From IMG/VR virus record IMGVR_UViG_3300013006_000020, positions 57,998 through 121,997 of that record: a DNA stretch of 64,000 bases. The stretch is one strand, 5' to 3'. Shown piece by piece: positions 1-7,676 of the stretch (the stretch's first letter is position 1; the number at the start of each line of letters is the position of its first letter). A program made the translations under genes and the position numbers. Below the pieces are notes generated by a model. That model ran no database searches and was not told the DNA's origin. It worked only from the letters and a program-made list of their open reading frames with translations. This DNA comes from a virus.

Positions 1-654
1 AACGGAGCGATCACTACAACTGCTGCTACAGCAACACTGTTTAATGCTACAGCTTCTCGTGTAAACATTGGCGCTGGTGCAAGCGGGGTTCTTATAGGTC
101 ACGCTACTGGTGTCGTTACTGTTGGTGATATTGCTGTCAACGACGGAACCATTTCTACAACTGCCGCAACAGCCACACTTTTTGACGCAACAGCCACCAC
201 CATAACAATTGGCAGCGCTGCTACAACAACAAACATAGCAGCTATTACCGGTAGTCAAACCATCAATATTGGTGCTGGAAATACTGCGGTTTTTACCACC
301 AAAACCATAAACATTGGCACAAATGGAGCGGCTGGAAGTATTTCTAACGTAAACATTGGAAATACGGTCGCGGGAGGAACTGTTACAATAAACGGCACAT
401 TAGCTGTGAACAGTGGAACTCTCACAACAGCTAATTCCACAGGCTTCATATTTAACGCAGGCACTTCTCGCGTAAACATTGGTGGCGCAGCAAGTGGTGT
501 AATGATTGGTAACGCTACTGGTGTCGTGACAGTTGGTGATATTGCCGTTAACAACGGAGCAATTACTACGACAGCAGCCACCGCAACACTATTCAATGCT
601 ACGGCTTCTCGCGTAAACATTGGCGCTGGCGCTAGTGGTGTGCAAATTGGACAT
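1..654 (+). repeat. Diverged direct repeats inside the fibre gene
   Basis: Codons 1-30 (bases 1-90) and the codons at 553-642 encode the same 30 residues, yet differ at many third positions. The following stretch (SRVNIGxxxSGVxIGxxTGVVTVGDIAVN) recurs at about 52-135 and 472-552. The repeat unit is about 44 codons. Identical protein with synonymous drift shows an old duplication kept by selection on the protein. Confidence 0.8.
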
Positions 655-1029
655 CCAACTGGAACAGTTGTGATGGGAAACATTAGTGCTACTGGACATG
701 TTTCTGCGGCAAGTGGATATAGAATTGCATCAGCGGCAATCAATGCACAAACAGCAACTGGTTATACGCTAGTTTCTACAGATAATGGTAAAATAATAAC
801 CTTTGATAGCGCCGCCACGCACACGCTAAGAATACCAACTGGTCTGGATATTGGATTTAATGCCACAATAATTCAACTTGGAACTGGACAAGTTACCTGT
901 ACTGGTTTAGCTGGAGCAACAGTCAACTGCTACGCATCTGGAAACAAAATACTAGGACAGCACGGATCTGCAAGCGTACTATGCTATGCTAGCAATGTCT
1001 ATAATTTAGCAGGAACACTCGGAATATGA
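1..1029 (+). CDS. Tail fibre-like repetitive protein, 5' end outside the window
   Basis: The frame is open from base 1 to the TGA at 1027-1029, so the start lies upstream. The visible 342 residues are rich in Gly, Ala, Thr, Asn and Val, with recurring short strands such as SRVNIG, VVTVGDIAVN and TINIG. Such beta-rich repeats are typical of phage tail fibre shafts. The last 100 residues are not repetitive and may form the tip or a trimerisation domain. No enzymatic motif was seen. The stop overlaps the start of the next gene (ATGA), suggesting coupled translation. A function in host binding is inferred from composition and neighbours only. Confidence 0.7.
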   Translation, partial: NGAITTTAATATLFNATASRVNIGAGASGVLIGHATGVVTVGDIAVNDGTISTTAATATLFDATATTITIGSAATTTNIAAITGSQTINIGAGNTAVFTTKTINIGTNGAAGSISNVNIGNTVAGGTVTINGTLAVNSGTLTTANSTGFIFNAGTSRVNIGGAASGVMIGNATGVVTVGDIAVNNGAITTTAATATLFNATASRVNIGAGASGVQIGHPTGTVVMGNISATGHVSAASGYRIASAAINAQTATGYTLVSTDNGKIITFDSAATHTLRIPTGLDIGFNATIIQLGTGQVTCTGLAGATVNCYASGNKILGQHGSASVLCYASNVYNLAGTLGI

Positions 1030-1934
1030 TTGTAATACCAAGCGCAAAGCCACGATTAACATATAATCCAAGAGCAGAAATAGCAGAGTTTGGCACAAAG
1101 AGATCATCTGGTACATTTGGAGCACTTGGTTCATTTCAAGTAGGCTCTTATACTGGATGGTTTAAGGTTAATTGGTGGGATGGAACATCCACTCTTTATA
1201 ATCCTGGCATTGGTGTCTCAAGCGCATCAAAGGCTATTTCTGCGCCATATGATACAACAGCTGAAAAAAGATTTTCAATTATACCAACAAACTCATCTGG
1301 TGTTCAGATTGGCCAATTAAGCAATATTGCTTTTGGCAACAGCAGTCTTTCTCCAATAAGTTATGTTGATGTTCTTGGTTTATCTAAACTTGAGAATTTC
1401 GCTTGTGATCCAGGAACTAATTTAACGTCGTACACACACAATGGAAGAATAAAATATTTAACTCTTAGTAATATTTCACTTACATCTATTTCAATTCCAC
1501 CTGGAAGCTTAACTCAGAGGATTACAATAGTTGGCAGTACAACCTTTACTACTTTAAACGGCCTAGATAATGTAAAAAACACATTACAAGAATTTGAATT
1601 GTCAACCTGTACATCGTTTACATCTGCTATAGATCTTTCCAACTTCTTAGCGTTATACCACATTGATATTAAGAGCAGTGCAATAACTTCGATTAGAGCG
1701 CAAAACTGCGCGCTAAATCTTGTATACTATTCTGACTATAATAATTTTTCTGGAGGTGCCGAATTTGATGGCTCAAATTTAGATAGAACGGCAATAGTTC
1801 AATTTTTTAATGATCTTGCAAACGGAAATGGCTATCTTGATGTTTCTGGTACGATAGGCGCAGCATCTTTAACCGCATCTGACATTTTGATTGCAACTAA
1901 TAAGGGGTACACAGTACTTAACATCCCAAGCTAA
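1026..1934 (+). CDS. Leucine-rich-repeat-like tail-associated protein
   Basis: 302 aa. Residues 1-90 look like an Ig-like or beta-sandwich head (GWFKVNWWDGT). From about residue 115 there are regular leucine/isoleucine-spaced segments (SYVDVLGLSKLENFACD, IKYLTLSNISLTSISIP, LQEFELSTCTSFTSAID, LYHIDIKSSAITSI) that read like irregular bacterial leucine-rich repeats of the internalin type. There is no signal peptide or membrane segment. It overlaps the fibre gene by 4 bases and the next gene by 1 base (TAATG). A receptor-binding or fibre-accessory role is inferred. Confidence 0.6.
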   Translation: MIVIPSAKPRLTYNPRAEIAEFGTKRSSGTFGALGSFQVGSYTGWFKVNWWDGTSTLYNPGIGVSSASKAISAPYDTTAEKRFSIIPTNSSGVQIGQLSNIAFGNSSLSPISYVDVLGLSKLENFACDPGTNLTSYTHNGRIKYLTLSNISLTSISIPPGSLTQRITIVGSTTFTTLNGLDNVKNTLQEFELSTCTSFTSAIDLSNFLALYHIDIKSSAITSIRAQNCALNLVYYSDYNNFSGGAEFDGSNLDRTAIVQFFNDLANGNGYLDVSGTIGAASLTASDILIATNKGYTVLNIPS

Positions 1935-2578
1935 TGTCTTATTTTATAACACCAAACTATAGCGTCGCATTTATACCAAAATCTGGTTGTTCAACGATTT
2001 CTCGTGCTGTAATTAAAGCTTTTCAAACAGATGAAGAGTTGCTTATAACAACTGCTTCGTATCCTGTTGGTAAAAATGCAGATAACTCAATGTGGCAAGG
2101 TTTTGTGAAAAGAGAAAAATATCCATCAAAATCAATACTTGCAATGATAAGAAATCCAATAGAAAGATTTCGATCAGCAATAGCCCAATTTCATGCCGTT
2201 GATGTTAACGCGGTAATTGATTCATTAATTAATGGATCAAAATTTGTATCTGGAACAGCGAGAGCAAGGGAAATAAATGCAAGCACTAATGCACATTTTA
2301 AACCTCAAATACTATGGGTTGATGCAAACACTAAATTATATAAATTCCCAGATCATATAAATGAGGCGGCTGTTGAAATAGGCTTTACCTTACCGCTTCC
2401 ACAAATTAACGTCGCTAGTTTTACAAAGCCAACGCTTGACGAGCAGCAAACGGCAATACTAGAGTCTTACTACGCAGAGGATATAGTCCTGTTTAATTCT
2501 ATCACATCGCCTGGCATAATTAGTGGAGTTATTTCTGCAAATCCACCAAACTTAACTCCACCAAGCGGTGAAGAGTAA
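1934..2578 (+). CDS. Sulfotransferase-family protein
   Basis: 214 aa. The N-terminal PKSGCSTI (about residues 16-23) matches the 5'-phosphosulfate (PAPS) binding loop of sulfotransferases (PKxGxTS/T), and RNPIERFRSAIAQF (about 73-86) matches their 3'-phosphate site (RxPxxRxxS). Family members move sulfate from PAPS to sugars or other acceptors. The length is short but fits bacterial Sulfotransfer_2-type proteins. The C-terminus is proline-rich and probably disordered. The start follows the upstream stop as TAATG. A substrate cannot be named; virion or host glycan is possible. Activity is inferred from motifs only. Confidence 0.65.
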   Translation: MSYFITPNYSVAFIPKSGCSTISRAVIKAFQTDEELLITTASYPVGKNADNSMWQGFVKREKYPSKSILAMIRNPIERFRSAIAQFHAVDVNAVIDSLINGSKFVSGTARAREINASTNAHFKPQILWVDANTKLYKFPDHINEAAVEIGFTLPLPQINVASFTKPTLDEQQTAILESYYAEDIVLFNSITSPGIISGVISANPPNLTPPSGEE

Positions 2579-2580
2579 TT

Positions 2581-2590
2581 GTGTATATTA
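2581..2590 (+). promoter_or_regulatory. Putative phage promoter, GTGTATATTA
   Basis: GTGTAT plus an AT run lies directly after the stop of the sulfotransferase-like gene and 5 bases before the next ATG (2595). The same motif stands in front of several other genes here (5281, 16990, 20381, 23730, 29161, 36101, 50881). It resembles the T4 late promoter core TATAAATA. Confidence 0.45.
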
Positions 2591-2594
2591 AACT

Positions 2595-2876
2595 ATGAAA
2601 GCAAATAGCCATAAAGTAAAGAGGGCGCTTCGTGCCTTGCAGATAGCAATGGGTATGGAGGTGACTTCATACAAAGGAATTAATGTTGGAGACAGAGTTA
2701 AGGACATTAATCAACAATGCATGCACTTTGGAAGTATTGGTGTAGTTACAGAGATTGAGCCGCTTCCAAACAATAGTGGTTATCTTATTCATTATACGGT
2801 TGAGAATGATGGGCCTTCTTATAGCCCAGGCACAGTACTAACAAAAACAGAAGATCAATTGGAGAAAATATCATGA
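2595..2876 (+). CDS. Small basic protein with SH3/KOW-like core
   Basis: 93 aa, not recognised. A basic N-terminal helix (about residues 1-22) precedes a beta-rich segment with GDRV and FGSIGVVTEI, the pattern of a KOW/SH3-like barrel. The next gene has a similar core (GDIV...WGEVLEI), so the two may be distant paralogues. It starts a (+) run of three overlapping genes behind the GTGTAT motif. Confidence 0.55.
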   Translation: MKANSHKVKRALRALQIAMGMEVTSYKGINVGDRVKDINQQCMHFGSIGVVTEIEPLPNNSGYLIHYTVENDGPSYSPGTVLTKTEDQLEKIS

Positions 2877-3118
2877 GCGAAGAAGAAAACGAATACTCTT
2901 ACACACCACCACAGCAGCCACAGCAGCCACAAGTGGCTAGCATTTCCGAGGGCGATATAGTTAGCTGCGGAAACAAGGACTCAGTTAACTTCGGCGTTTG
3001 GGGCGAGGTTTTAGAAATTAACTCTGGGATTGCAACGATTAAAATAATGAATCCTGAGTTTCCACGCAACACTGGATGGAATATAGCGGAAAGTGTTGAG
3101 AGTCTGGAGAAGTTATGA
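2873..3118 (+). CDS. Small acidic protein with SH3-like core
   Basis: 81 aa. An N-terminal low-complexity Pro/Gln stretch (residues about 9-20) leads into a barrel-like segment (GDIVSCGN, GVWGEVLEINSG). It overlaps its upstream neighbour by 4 bases (ATGA) and the next gene by 4 bases. Function unknown; the resemblance to the preceding protein suggests duplication. Confidence 0.5.
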   Translation: MSEEENEYSYTPPQQPQQPQVASISEGDIVSCGNKDSVNFGVWGEVLEINSGIATIKIMNPEFPRNTGWNIAESVESLEKL

Positions 3119-3495
3119 CCGAATCTGAACTTGACGTAATTTTTGCAGCTGAGCAAACGCAAGCCGTTGAGTATCAGGGCAAGAAAGTTACCCTTAACCA
3201 ACCAAGGCGAATAGGCAAGGGTGATCCAGGTTACGGCAAGAAGAAGTTTTATGTTTATGTAAAGAATGATCGCGGCAATGTTGTTCGCGTGATGTTTGGT
3301 GATCCTAATATGGAAATCCGTCGTGACGATCCACAAAGACGAAAAAACTACAGATCTCGTCACGGATGCAGTAATCCAGGACCAAAGTGGAAAGCAAACT
3401 ATTGGTCATGTAGGATGTGGGAAGCTAAAAAATCCGTTACTGATTATACTAGTAGCGGATTAATTAAGGCTTTTATACGTGCAATAAATTCTTGA
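3115..3495 (+). CDS. Conserved phage protein with KKFYVYVKND / FGDPNMEI domain
   Basis: 126 aa. The central block KKKFYVYVKNDRGNVVRVMF, then GDPNMEIRRDDPQRRKNYRSRH and KANYWSCRMW, is a strongly conserved domain I recognise from many phage proteins of unknown function (DUF5872-like, from memory). It often appears in or near virion genes. The C-terminal 20 residues look unrelated. It ends this (+) run, and its stop is adjacent to the convergent stop at 3496. Confidence 0.6.
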   Translation: MTESELDVIFAAEQTQAVEYQGKKVTLNQPRRIGKGDPGYGKKKFYVYVKNDRGNVVRVMFGDPNMEIRRDDPQRRKNYRSRHGCSNPGPKWKANYWSCRMWEAKKSVTDYTSSGLIKAFIRAINS

Positions 3496-4290
3496 TTACA
3501 CAGTGTTATCAGGTGGTTGATTGTTGCCTTGGTTTTGTTGCAACCAAATACCTAGAGCAATTATTGTTGCCGCGACTGTACCAACTGCAATACCAGCTGG
3601 TAAACCCAAGCCTGTTAAATCTAGAACAAATGATCCAGCGGCTAAAGCTACGCCAAGAGCAATTATGGCTGCTACGGTTAGACCTAGACCAGCCAACCAA
3701 TTAGCAAGTTGTTCGTTGCCACCGTTTGCCAACACATACATTCTAATAGCAGCATTTTGAGCGCCTGTTCGAAGATAGATGGCGGCTATTGCAATAAGAC
3801 CTTCCTCGGTTTTATCCTTTAATCTTTCTAAAACTTCATCGGGTGTAAGCCCTAAGCCGTCAGCCGCAACCCCTATTCTGATTTTCACTTCATTAAGAGA
3901 TAAAAACTCTGCCCTGCACTCATCGTCTAATTTATCGATTACGTCTTTTAGAATTGAAAATAACTCAACGGCATCCATCCCAGGTTCAGGCTTAGAATTT
4001 TTTATTCTTCTTATTAATATATCTAAAGCCTTTTTTGCACAAGCACCTGTACCAGACTGATTTTCTTTATATAATTGGTATAATTTACGTAACAGGGGAA
4101 TTAAAAGCAAGCCAAGTGTTGGTAATAAGACTGTAACCCACGTGTAATCTTTAGGTTCTTCTTGTCTTATTGAGTCATCAGATTCTAGAGGTCCAATGCC
4201 CTCAAATGTATTTGGCGCTATAACTGTATCGCCTTTACGTGCGGCGATCTTGGCAATGTAGTTGAATAGACGAATGTCGTTTTCTCTCAT
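3496..4290 (-). CDS. Membrane protein, possible paralogue of the upstream gene
   Basis: 264 aa, not recognised. Layout: about 45 soluble residues, one hydrophobic helix (VTVLLPTLGLLLIPLL), a soluble helical middle, then a glycine/alanine-rich double hydrophobic hairpin (about 195-250) and a Gln/Asn-rich tail. The 330-aa protein upstream has the same order of parts. It overlaps that gene by 4 bases (ATGA). A virion or membrane-associated structural role is a guess. Confidence 0.55.
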   Translation of the reverse strand: MRENDIRLFNYIAKIAARKGDTVIAPNTFEGIGPLESDDSIRQEEPKDYTWVTVLLPTLGLLLIPLLRKLYQLYKENQSGTGACAKKALDILIRRIKNSKPEPGMDAVELFSILKDVIDKLDDECRAEFLSLNEVKIRIGVAADGLGLTPDEVLERLKDKTEEGLIAIAAIYLRTGAQNAAIRMYVLANGGNEQLANWLAGLGLTVAAIIALGVALAAGSFVLDLTGLGLPAGIAVGTVAATIIALGIWLQQNQGNNQPPDNTV

Positions 4291-5279
4291 GTTGATGGCA
4301 CCAGTCCTCTAGCTATCTTCTCTAATATCTCTTGTATTCTTTGTAGCGCAGCAGGATTTAATGCTGCCCCAGCCGCACTTGCTGCAGAGGCAGCAGCATT
4401 CGCTGCAGTTGAAGACAACCATACACCAAGAGTGGCAAGGCTTCCACCACCAAGCAAGAATGCGCTGAGGGCAACAAGACCCGCAGCAAGCGCCGCCACT
4501 AGAACTGTAGAGCCGACGCCATATGAATCACTAAATCCACTTACAAGAAGTGTAGCGGCATCAACAGCTAAAGCTGTAGTCATGGCAGAACCAACACCAA
4601 TTACAAAAGCGTAAGCAAAAGCTTCTAGATCGCCATCATTAAAATATTTATCAATAGCGAATCTAATTTTATCAAGAATACCTTGTGGTAAGTTTGGAAG
4701 TCTATCTGTTACATACTTTTTAAAAATATCTTTAACAAGTCCAGGAAATGATGTGATACAATTTCTTAGTTTTTTACGAATATCCGACATTTCTTCTGGA
4801 CTATCAACATTATTTATACCTCTAACATTGTCTATTGCTGTACCTATTTGGGTCATAGCAGTACCCCCCTCTTTAAACGCGTCCCACGCCGTTCTTAGCG
4901 CTATAAGAAGTTCTGTTAATCCCATATTTGATGTTAAACTTTGACCAGTCTGCGATCCAAGAGAACCACCAAGACTTGTCCTGAAGGCATTTGAAACTAT
5001 TCTTATAATATCTTCTTTTAACCATCTATTTATTAATTTTGCGCACTCTTTAAACTTTTTTATATTTTGACTTTTAGCCCAAGCAAATGCAACAACTGCA
5101 CTAAGCCCAAGTGCCTTAGCTAGCGATATAAAAAAACTATAATCATCAGAATCACTAACCGGCGCATCTTCTTCCATTGGTTCAGCAGTATATAAAACTG
5201 TTGGAATAGGACTATTAACAGCAAATGCGTAATTGTTAGCTATAGAATTTAGTGATTTAATGAAGCGTTGGTTGTTCAC
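4287..5279 (-). CDS. Membrane protein with Ala/Gly-rich C-terminus, GTG start
   Basis: 330 aa, starting at GTG 5279, 2 bases after the promoter-like GTGTATTATTTAT. The N-terminus (about 40 residues, ending SPIPTVLYTAEP) precedes a hydrophobic helix (FFISLAKALGLSAVVAFAW). The C-terminal third is hydrophobic and rich in Ala/Gly. It is not recognised. The short N-terminal helix followed by a P-x-LY-x-x-P stretch resembles the leader of the Cys-rich paralogues at 21002-23706, possibly a shared virion-targeting or propeptide element. Confidence 0.55.
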   Translation of the reverse strand: MNNQRFIKSLNSIANNYAFAVNSPIPTVLYTAEPMEEDAPVSDSDDYSFFISLAKALGLSAVVAFAWAKSQNIKKFKECAKLINRWLKEDIIRIVSNAFRTSLGGSLGSQTGQSLTSNMGLTELLIALRTAWDAFKEGGTAMTQIGTAIDNVRGINNVDSPEEMSDIRKKLRNCITSFPGLVKDIFKKYVTDRLPNLPQGILDKIRFAIDKYFNDGDLEAFAYAFVIGVGSAMTTALAVDAATLLVSGFSDSYGVGSTVLVAALAAGLVALSAFLLGGGSLATLGVWLSSTAANAAASAASAAGAALNPAALQRIQEILEKIARGLVPST

Positions 5280-5280
5280 A

Positions 5281-5293
5281 ATAAATAATACAC
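5281..5293 (-). promoter_or_regulatory. Putative phage promoter, GTGTATTATTTAT
   Basis: Read on the minus strand the motif ends 1 base before the GTG start at 5279. If it is a -10-type element, the transcript would be leaderless or nearly so. Same family as the motif at 2581 on the other strand. Confidence 0.45.
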
Positions 5294-5295
5294 AA

Positions 5296-5502
5296 TCAGA
5301 TTTGCAGTAAAAAGAACTTCTTTTTGTGATGAGCCATTTTTGCGTACTTTAGCACATCTATTACAGTATCTATTTCTTCTATAGAAGACAGGAGAACTGA
5401 TGATCCACCTGATTTTAATTCAATACCATGTTCTCTTTCAATTATTTCAATTCCACGAACACGATGAGAGGCTTTAATTTCACCAAAATTATTAGGACTC
5501 AT
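5296..5502 (-). CDS. Small hypothetical protein
   Basis: 68 aa from the ATG at 5502 (MSPNNFGEIKASH). This start was preferred to one at 5535 because it limits overlap with the upstream gene to 11 bases. Mixed alpha/beta, with a C-terminal lysine-rich end. No motif recognised. Confidence 0.45.
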   Translation of the reverse strand: MSPNNFGEIKASHRVRGIEIIEREHGIELKSGGSSVLLSSIEEIDTVIDVLKYAKMAHHKKKFFLLQI

Positions 5503-5683
5503 TGGATTCTTTATTGCAGTTGATCTCAACACCATCTACCTTTGTAAAGGTTTTAGCGTAATCAATAGCCCTATTCCATAAGTCAATATCCATTTCTTTC
5601 GTGTACTCAGCAAACTTCAGACCAAATACAATCATCGCCTTAGCAAGTCTCGGATCCATATCGTTCATATCTATTTCGTCCAT
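5492..5683 (-). CDS. Small acidic hypothetical protein
   Basis: 63 aa from ATG 5683. This start was chosen because a perfect AGGAGG lies 4 bases upstream, whereas the longer open frame to 5704 would begin inside a terminator-like hairpin. Helical and acidic at the N-terminus (MDEIDMNDMDP). Function unknown. Confidence 0.6.
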   Translation of the reverse strand: MDEIDMNDMDPRLAKAMIVFGLKFAEYTKEMDIDLWNRAIDYAKTFTKVDGVEINCNKESNES

Positions 5684-5693
5684 AAATCCTCCT

Positions 5694-5728
5694 AAAAAGC
5701 CCACCAGAACAGTTACGGACTGATGGGC
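5694..5728 (-). terminator. Intrinsic terminator or attenuator
   Basis: On the minus strand GCCCATCAG pairs with CTGGTGGGC (9 pairs, one G-U) around a 12-base loop and is followed by TTTTT. The G-U pair would be an A-C mismatch on the other strand, so the structure belongs to the minus-strand RNA. It sits directly before the AGGAGG of the next gene. Confidence 0.7.
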
Positions 5729-5780
5729 GAACTACGCGTGTAACTCAGACGAGCCTAAGATGCCCGAATAGCGTAATCAC
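5694..5780 (-). ncRNA. Candidate structured leader RNA or small RNA
   Basis: Between the dnaE stop and the next Shine-Dalgarno there are about 87 bases with no frame of note but good pairing potential on the minus strand. ATTACGC can pair with GCGTAGT (7 pairs, one G-U) enclosing a CGGGC/GCTCG hairpin with a 7-base loop, followed by the 9-pair terminator hairpin. A promoter-like GTGTATATATA lies just before it. It could be an independent short RNA or an attenuating leader of the 5683 gene. Inference from sequence only. Confidence 0.4.
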
Positions 5781-5781
5781 C

Positions 5782-5792
5782 TATATATACAC
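5782..5792 (-). promoter_or_regulatory. Putative phage promoter, GTGTATATATA
   Basis: Immediately follows the TAA of dnaE on the minus strand. Member of the GTGTAT family. Would drive the leader RNA at 5694-5780. Confidence 0.4.
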
Positions 5793-7676
5793 TTAATCAT
5801 AATACGAGTATGAAAACTCCCCAAACTCAATTTCATCAAGTTTGAAATTAATCATGCGCTGTATTTGCAAGACTTTTTCAAGAGCCGTCACACCAAGGAT
5901 ATCAAATTTAACACCACCTAAATATTCAATATCAGCTCCTTCAACATCAATTACCATAGAGTCTAGCTTTTCTGAATATACCATTGGAAATAGATTGCTT
6001 AGTGGTTGATCGGCAATAATTATTCCTGCAGCGTGTACACTTTCATTTCTTGGAACTTCCTCAATACGAAGTGCGTAGTCAAATGCTTCTTTGAACTGCT
6101 CGTAATATTCAGCAATAGATTTGATATTATCAATATTCCAACGAATAATGCCGTATGATGGATCTTCCTTTTGCATTTCAACAAGATCATCAGTAATCTT
6201 TGCCTCTTCAGCAAACTTTTTAGTGATCTGATTTGAAACATCAAAATAGTCTTGCGTTGGCTTCAAAAGCTTAAATACTTCTTTTATTGCGCCGCGACCC
6301 TTAAACCTTGAGTGAGTAATAATATGACCAACGCAATCGTTTCCGTATTTTTCCCTAATATATCCAATAAGTGACTCTCTAAAAGACGGGGGTACATCCA
6401 TGTCAATATCTGGTAGTGATACGTTTTCTTTAGTGTTTCTGCCTTCATTGTAAAATCTTTCAAACGGCAATTCTCTTCCCAGATCGTATCCAAGTGTTGG
6501 ATCTGGGCGCATTGGATCAACTGAGGATATGCCTATTAAGTAAGAGATCATGCATCCAGAAGAAGAACCTCTGATATCAGCCGGGACCCCCTTTGATCGC
6601 AGACTATTTATAATGTCATGTACAATGAGGAAGTAAGACGACATGCCTGCCTGTTTAAACACCTCTAGCTCATGCTGAATTCTTTTGATATAAGCGTCTT
6701 TTAGTGCTGGATCTTGCTTAAACTCATCCAGAAGACCAGTTGACTTAAACCCTGTACGACAAAGCTGGCGCAAATACTCGTGTGAATCGGTAATTTTATG
6801 ATCGCCAACCTTAAAACTAGGAAGGATTGGGCGTTCCTGGATAGTGTAATCTTCAACTAGATCAAGCAGCTTGAGGGTCTTTTCACCATTCTTAAGCTCT
6901 TTAGACAGGTATCCGCGCGCCCATCGCTTGTCAAATATTCTCGAATCGCTGATAGCATCACAGCACGAGCCACCATCATCCTTGGCTTTAGTCAATAGTT
7001 CGTGAAGCTCAAGATCTTCTTTATTTAGATAGTGAATATTATGTGCTGGCATAGAATCAGAAAATTCTTCGCTGATTTTTTTACCCAATACAAGATGTAC
7101 TGGTAGAAAGCTTACATCATATGTAAGAAAAACATGCTCATATTTCTTACGATAATTTGCTAGGACTTTTTCAACGCGAATCTTCCAGTCTTTATACAGT
7201 AGCTTTTCGCAATCTTCTACAGAGTCGCTTGCATACGCCATTTCATAATTTACAAAAGCGCTAGAGTATATTTCGCTACGCAGATCACCAATAAGACAAA
7301 TCAGTCCAGCCTTATACGGATAAAGTGTTTCTACTTGAGTACGGGGCATACCATTAAAAGCAAGGGCTTCTTTGGTTCTAGCCATAGAAACAAGCTTAAC
7401 TATATTTTTATATCCAATCTTGTTTTTGGCTAGTAGCGTAATGCGACCAACAAATTCTTCGCCATTGTATGTATCAAGCTCCACGCCAATAATTGGTTTG
7501 ACTCCCGAGTCTTTGCATTCCTTAAAGAAGGGGACTACACCTTTAATATTGTTGTGATCGGTCATACAAATTGCTGGTATGCCGTATTCTTTGCATTTGG
7601 AAACAAGAGAATCAATGGTGACAACGCTATCAAGAAGTGACCATGAAGTATGTACGTGAATAGGAATGTAGCTCAT
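5793..7676 (-). CDS. dnaE: DNA polymerase III alpha (DnaE), N-terminal half only
   Basis: 627 aa; bacterial DnaE is about 1,100-1,200 aa. The PHP domain is at the N-terminus (HVHTSWSLLDS at 7-17, MTDHNN at 38-43). The palm follows: RGSSSGCMISYL (369-380), the two catalytic aspartates in PDIDMD (422-427), HAAGIIIAD (548-556), and the third catalytic aspartate in VKFDILG (D592, equivalent to E. coli D555). The protein ends 35 residues later with a clean TAA. Fingers, HhH and OB domains are missing and no second half follows in this window. No intein signature is seen at the end. It probably works with a separately encoded C-terminal subunit. It overlaps the RecB-like gene by 4 bases. Confidence 0.85.
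   Translation of the reverse strand: MSYIPIHVHTSWSLLDSVVTIDSLVSKCKEYGIPAICMTDHNNIKGVVPFFKECKDSGVKPIIGVELDTYNGEEFVGRITLLAKNKIGYKNIVKLVSMARTKEALAFNGMPRTQVETLYPYKAGLICLIGDLRSEIYSSAFVNYEMAYASDSVEDCEKLLYKDWKIRVEKVLANYRKKYEHVFLTYDVSFLPVHLVLGKKISEEFSDSMPAHNIHYLNKEDLELHELLTKAKDDGGSCCDAISDSRIFDKRWARGYLSKELKNGEKTLKLLDLVEDYTIQERPILPSFKVGDHKITDSHEYLRQLCRTGFKSTGLLDEFKQDPALKDAYIKRIQHELEVFKQAGMSSYFLIVHDIINSLRSKGVPADIRGSSSGCMISYLIGISSVDPMRPDPTLGYDLGRELPFERFYNEGRNTKENVSLPDIDMDVPPSFRESLIGYIREKYGNDCVGHIITHSRFKGRGAIKEVFKLLKPTQDYFDVSNQITKKFAEEAKITDDLVEMQKEDPSYGIIRWNIDNIKSIAEYYEQFKEAFDYALRIEEVPRNESVHAAGIIIADQPLSNLFPMVYSEKLDSMVIDVEGADIEYLGGVKFDILGVTALEKVLQIQRMINFKLDEIEFGEFSYSYYD

Noticed and set aside
255-743. 162-codon frame on the minus strand
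   Set aside because: Antisense shadow of the repetitive fibre gene (Val/Ala/Pro-rich).
5699-5740. CTGATG and GAA strings resembling a hammerhead ribozyme core
   Set aside because: The conserved A after CTGATG and the three-stem layout are missing; the strings belong to the terminator stem.
5793-5830. Split intein at the end of the DnaE half, as in cyanobacteria
   Set aside because: The last residues (FGEFSYSYYD) show no intein start such as CLSxDT; the chain simply ends.
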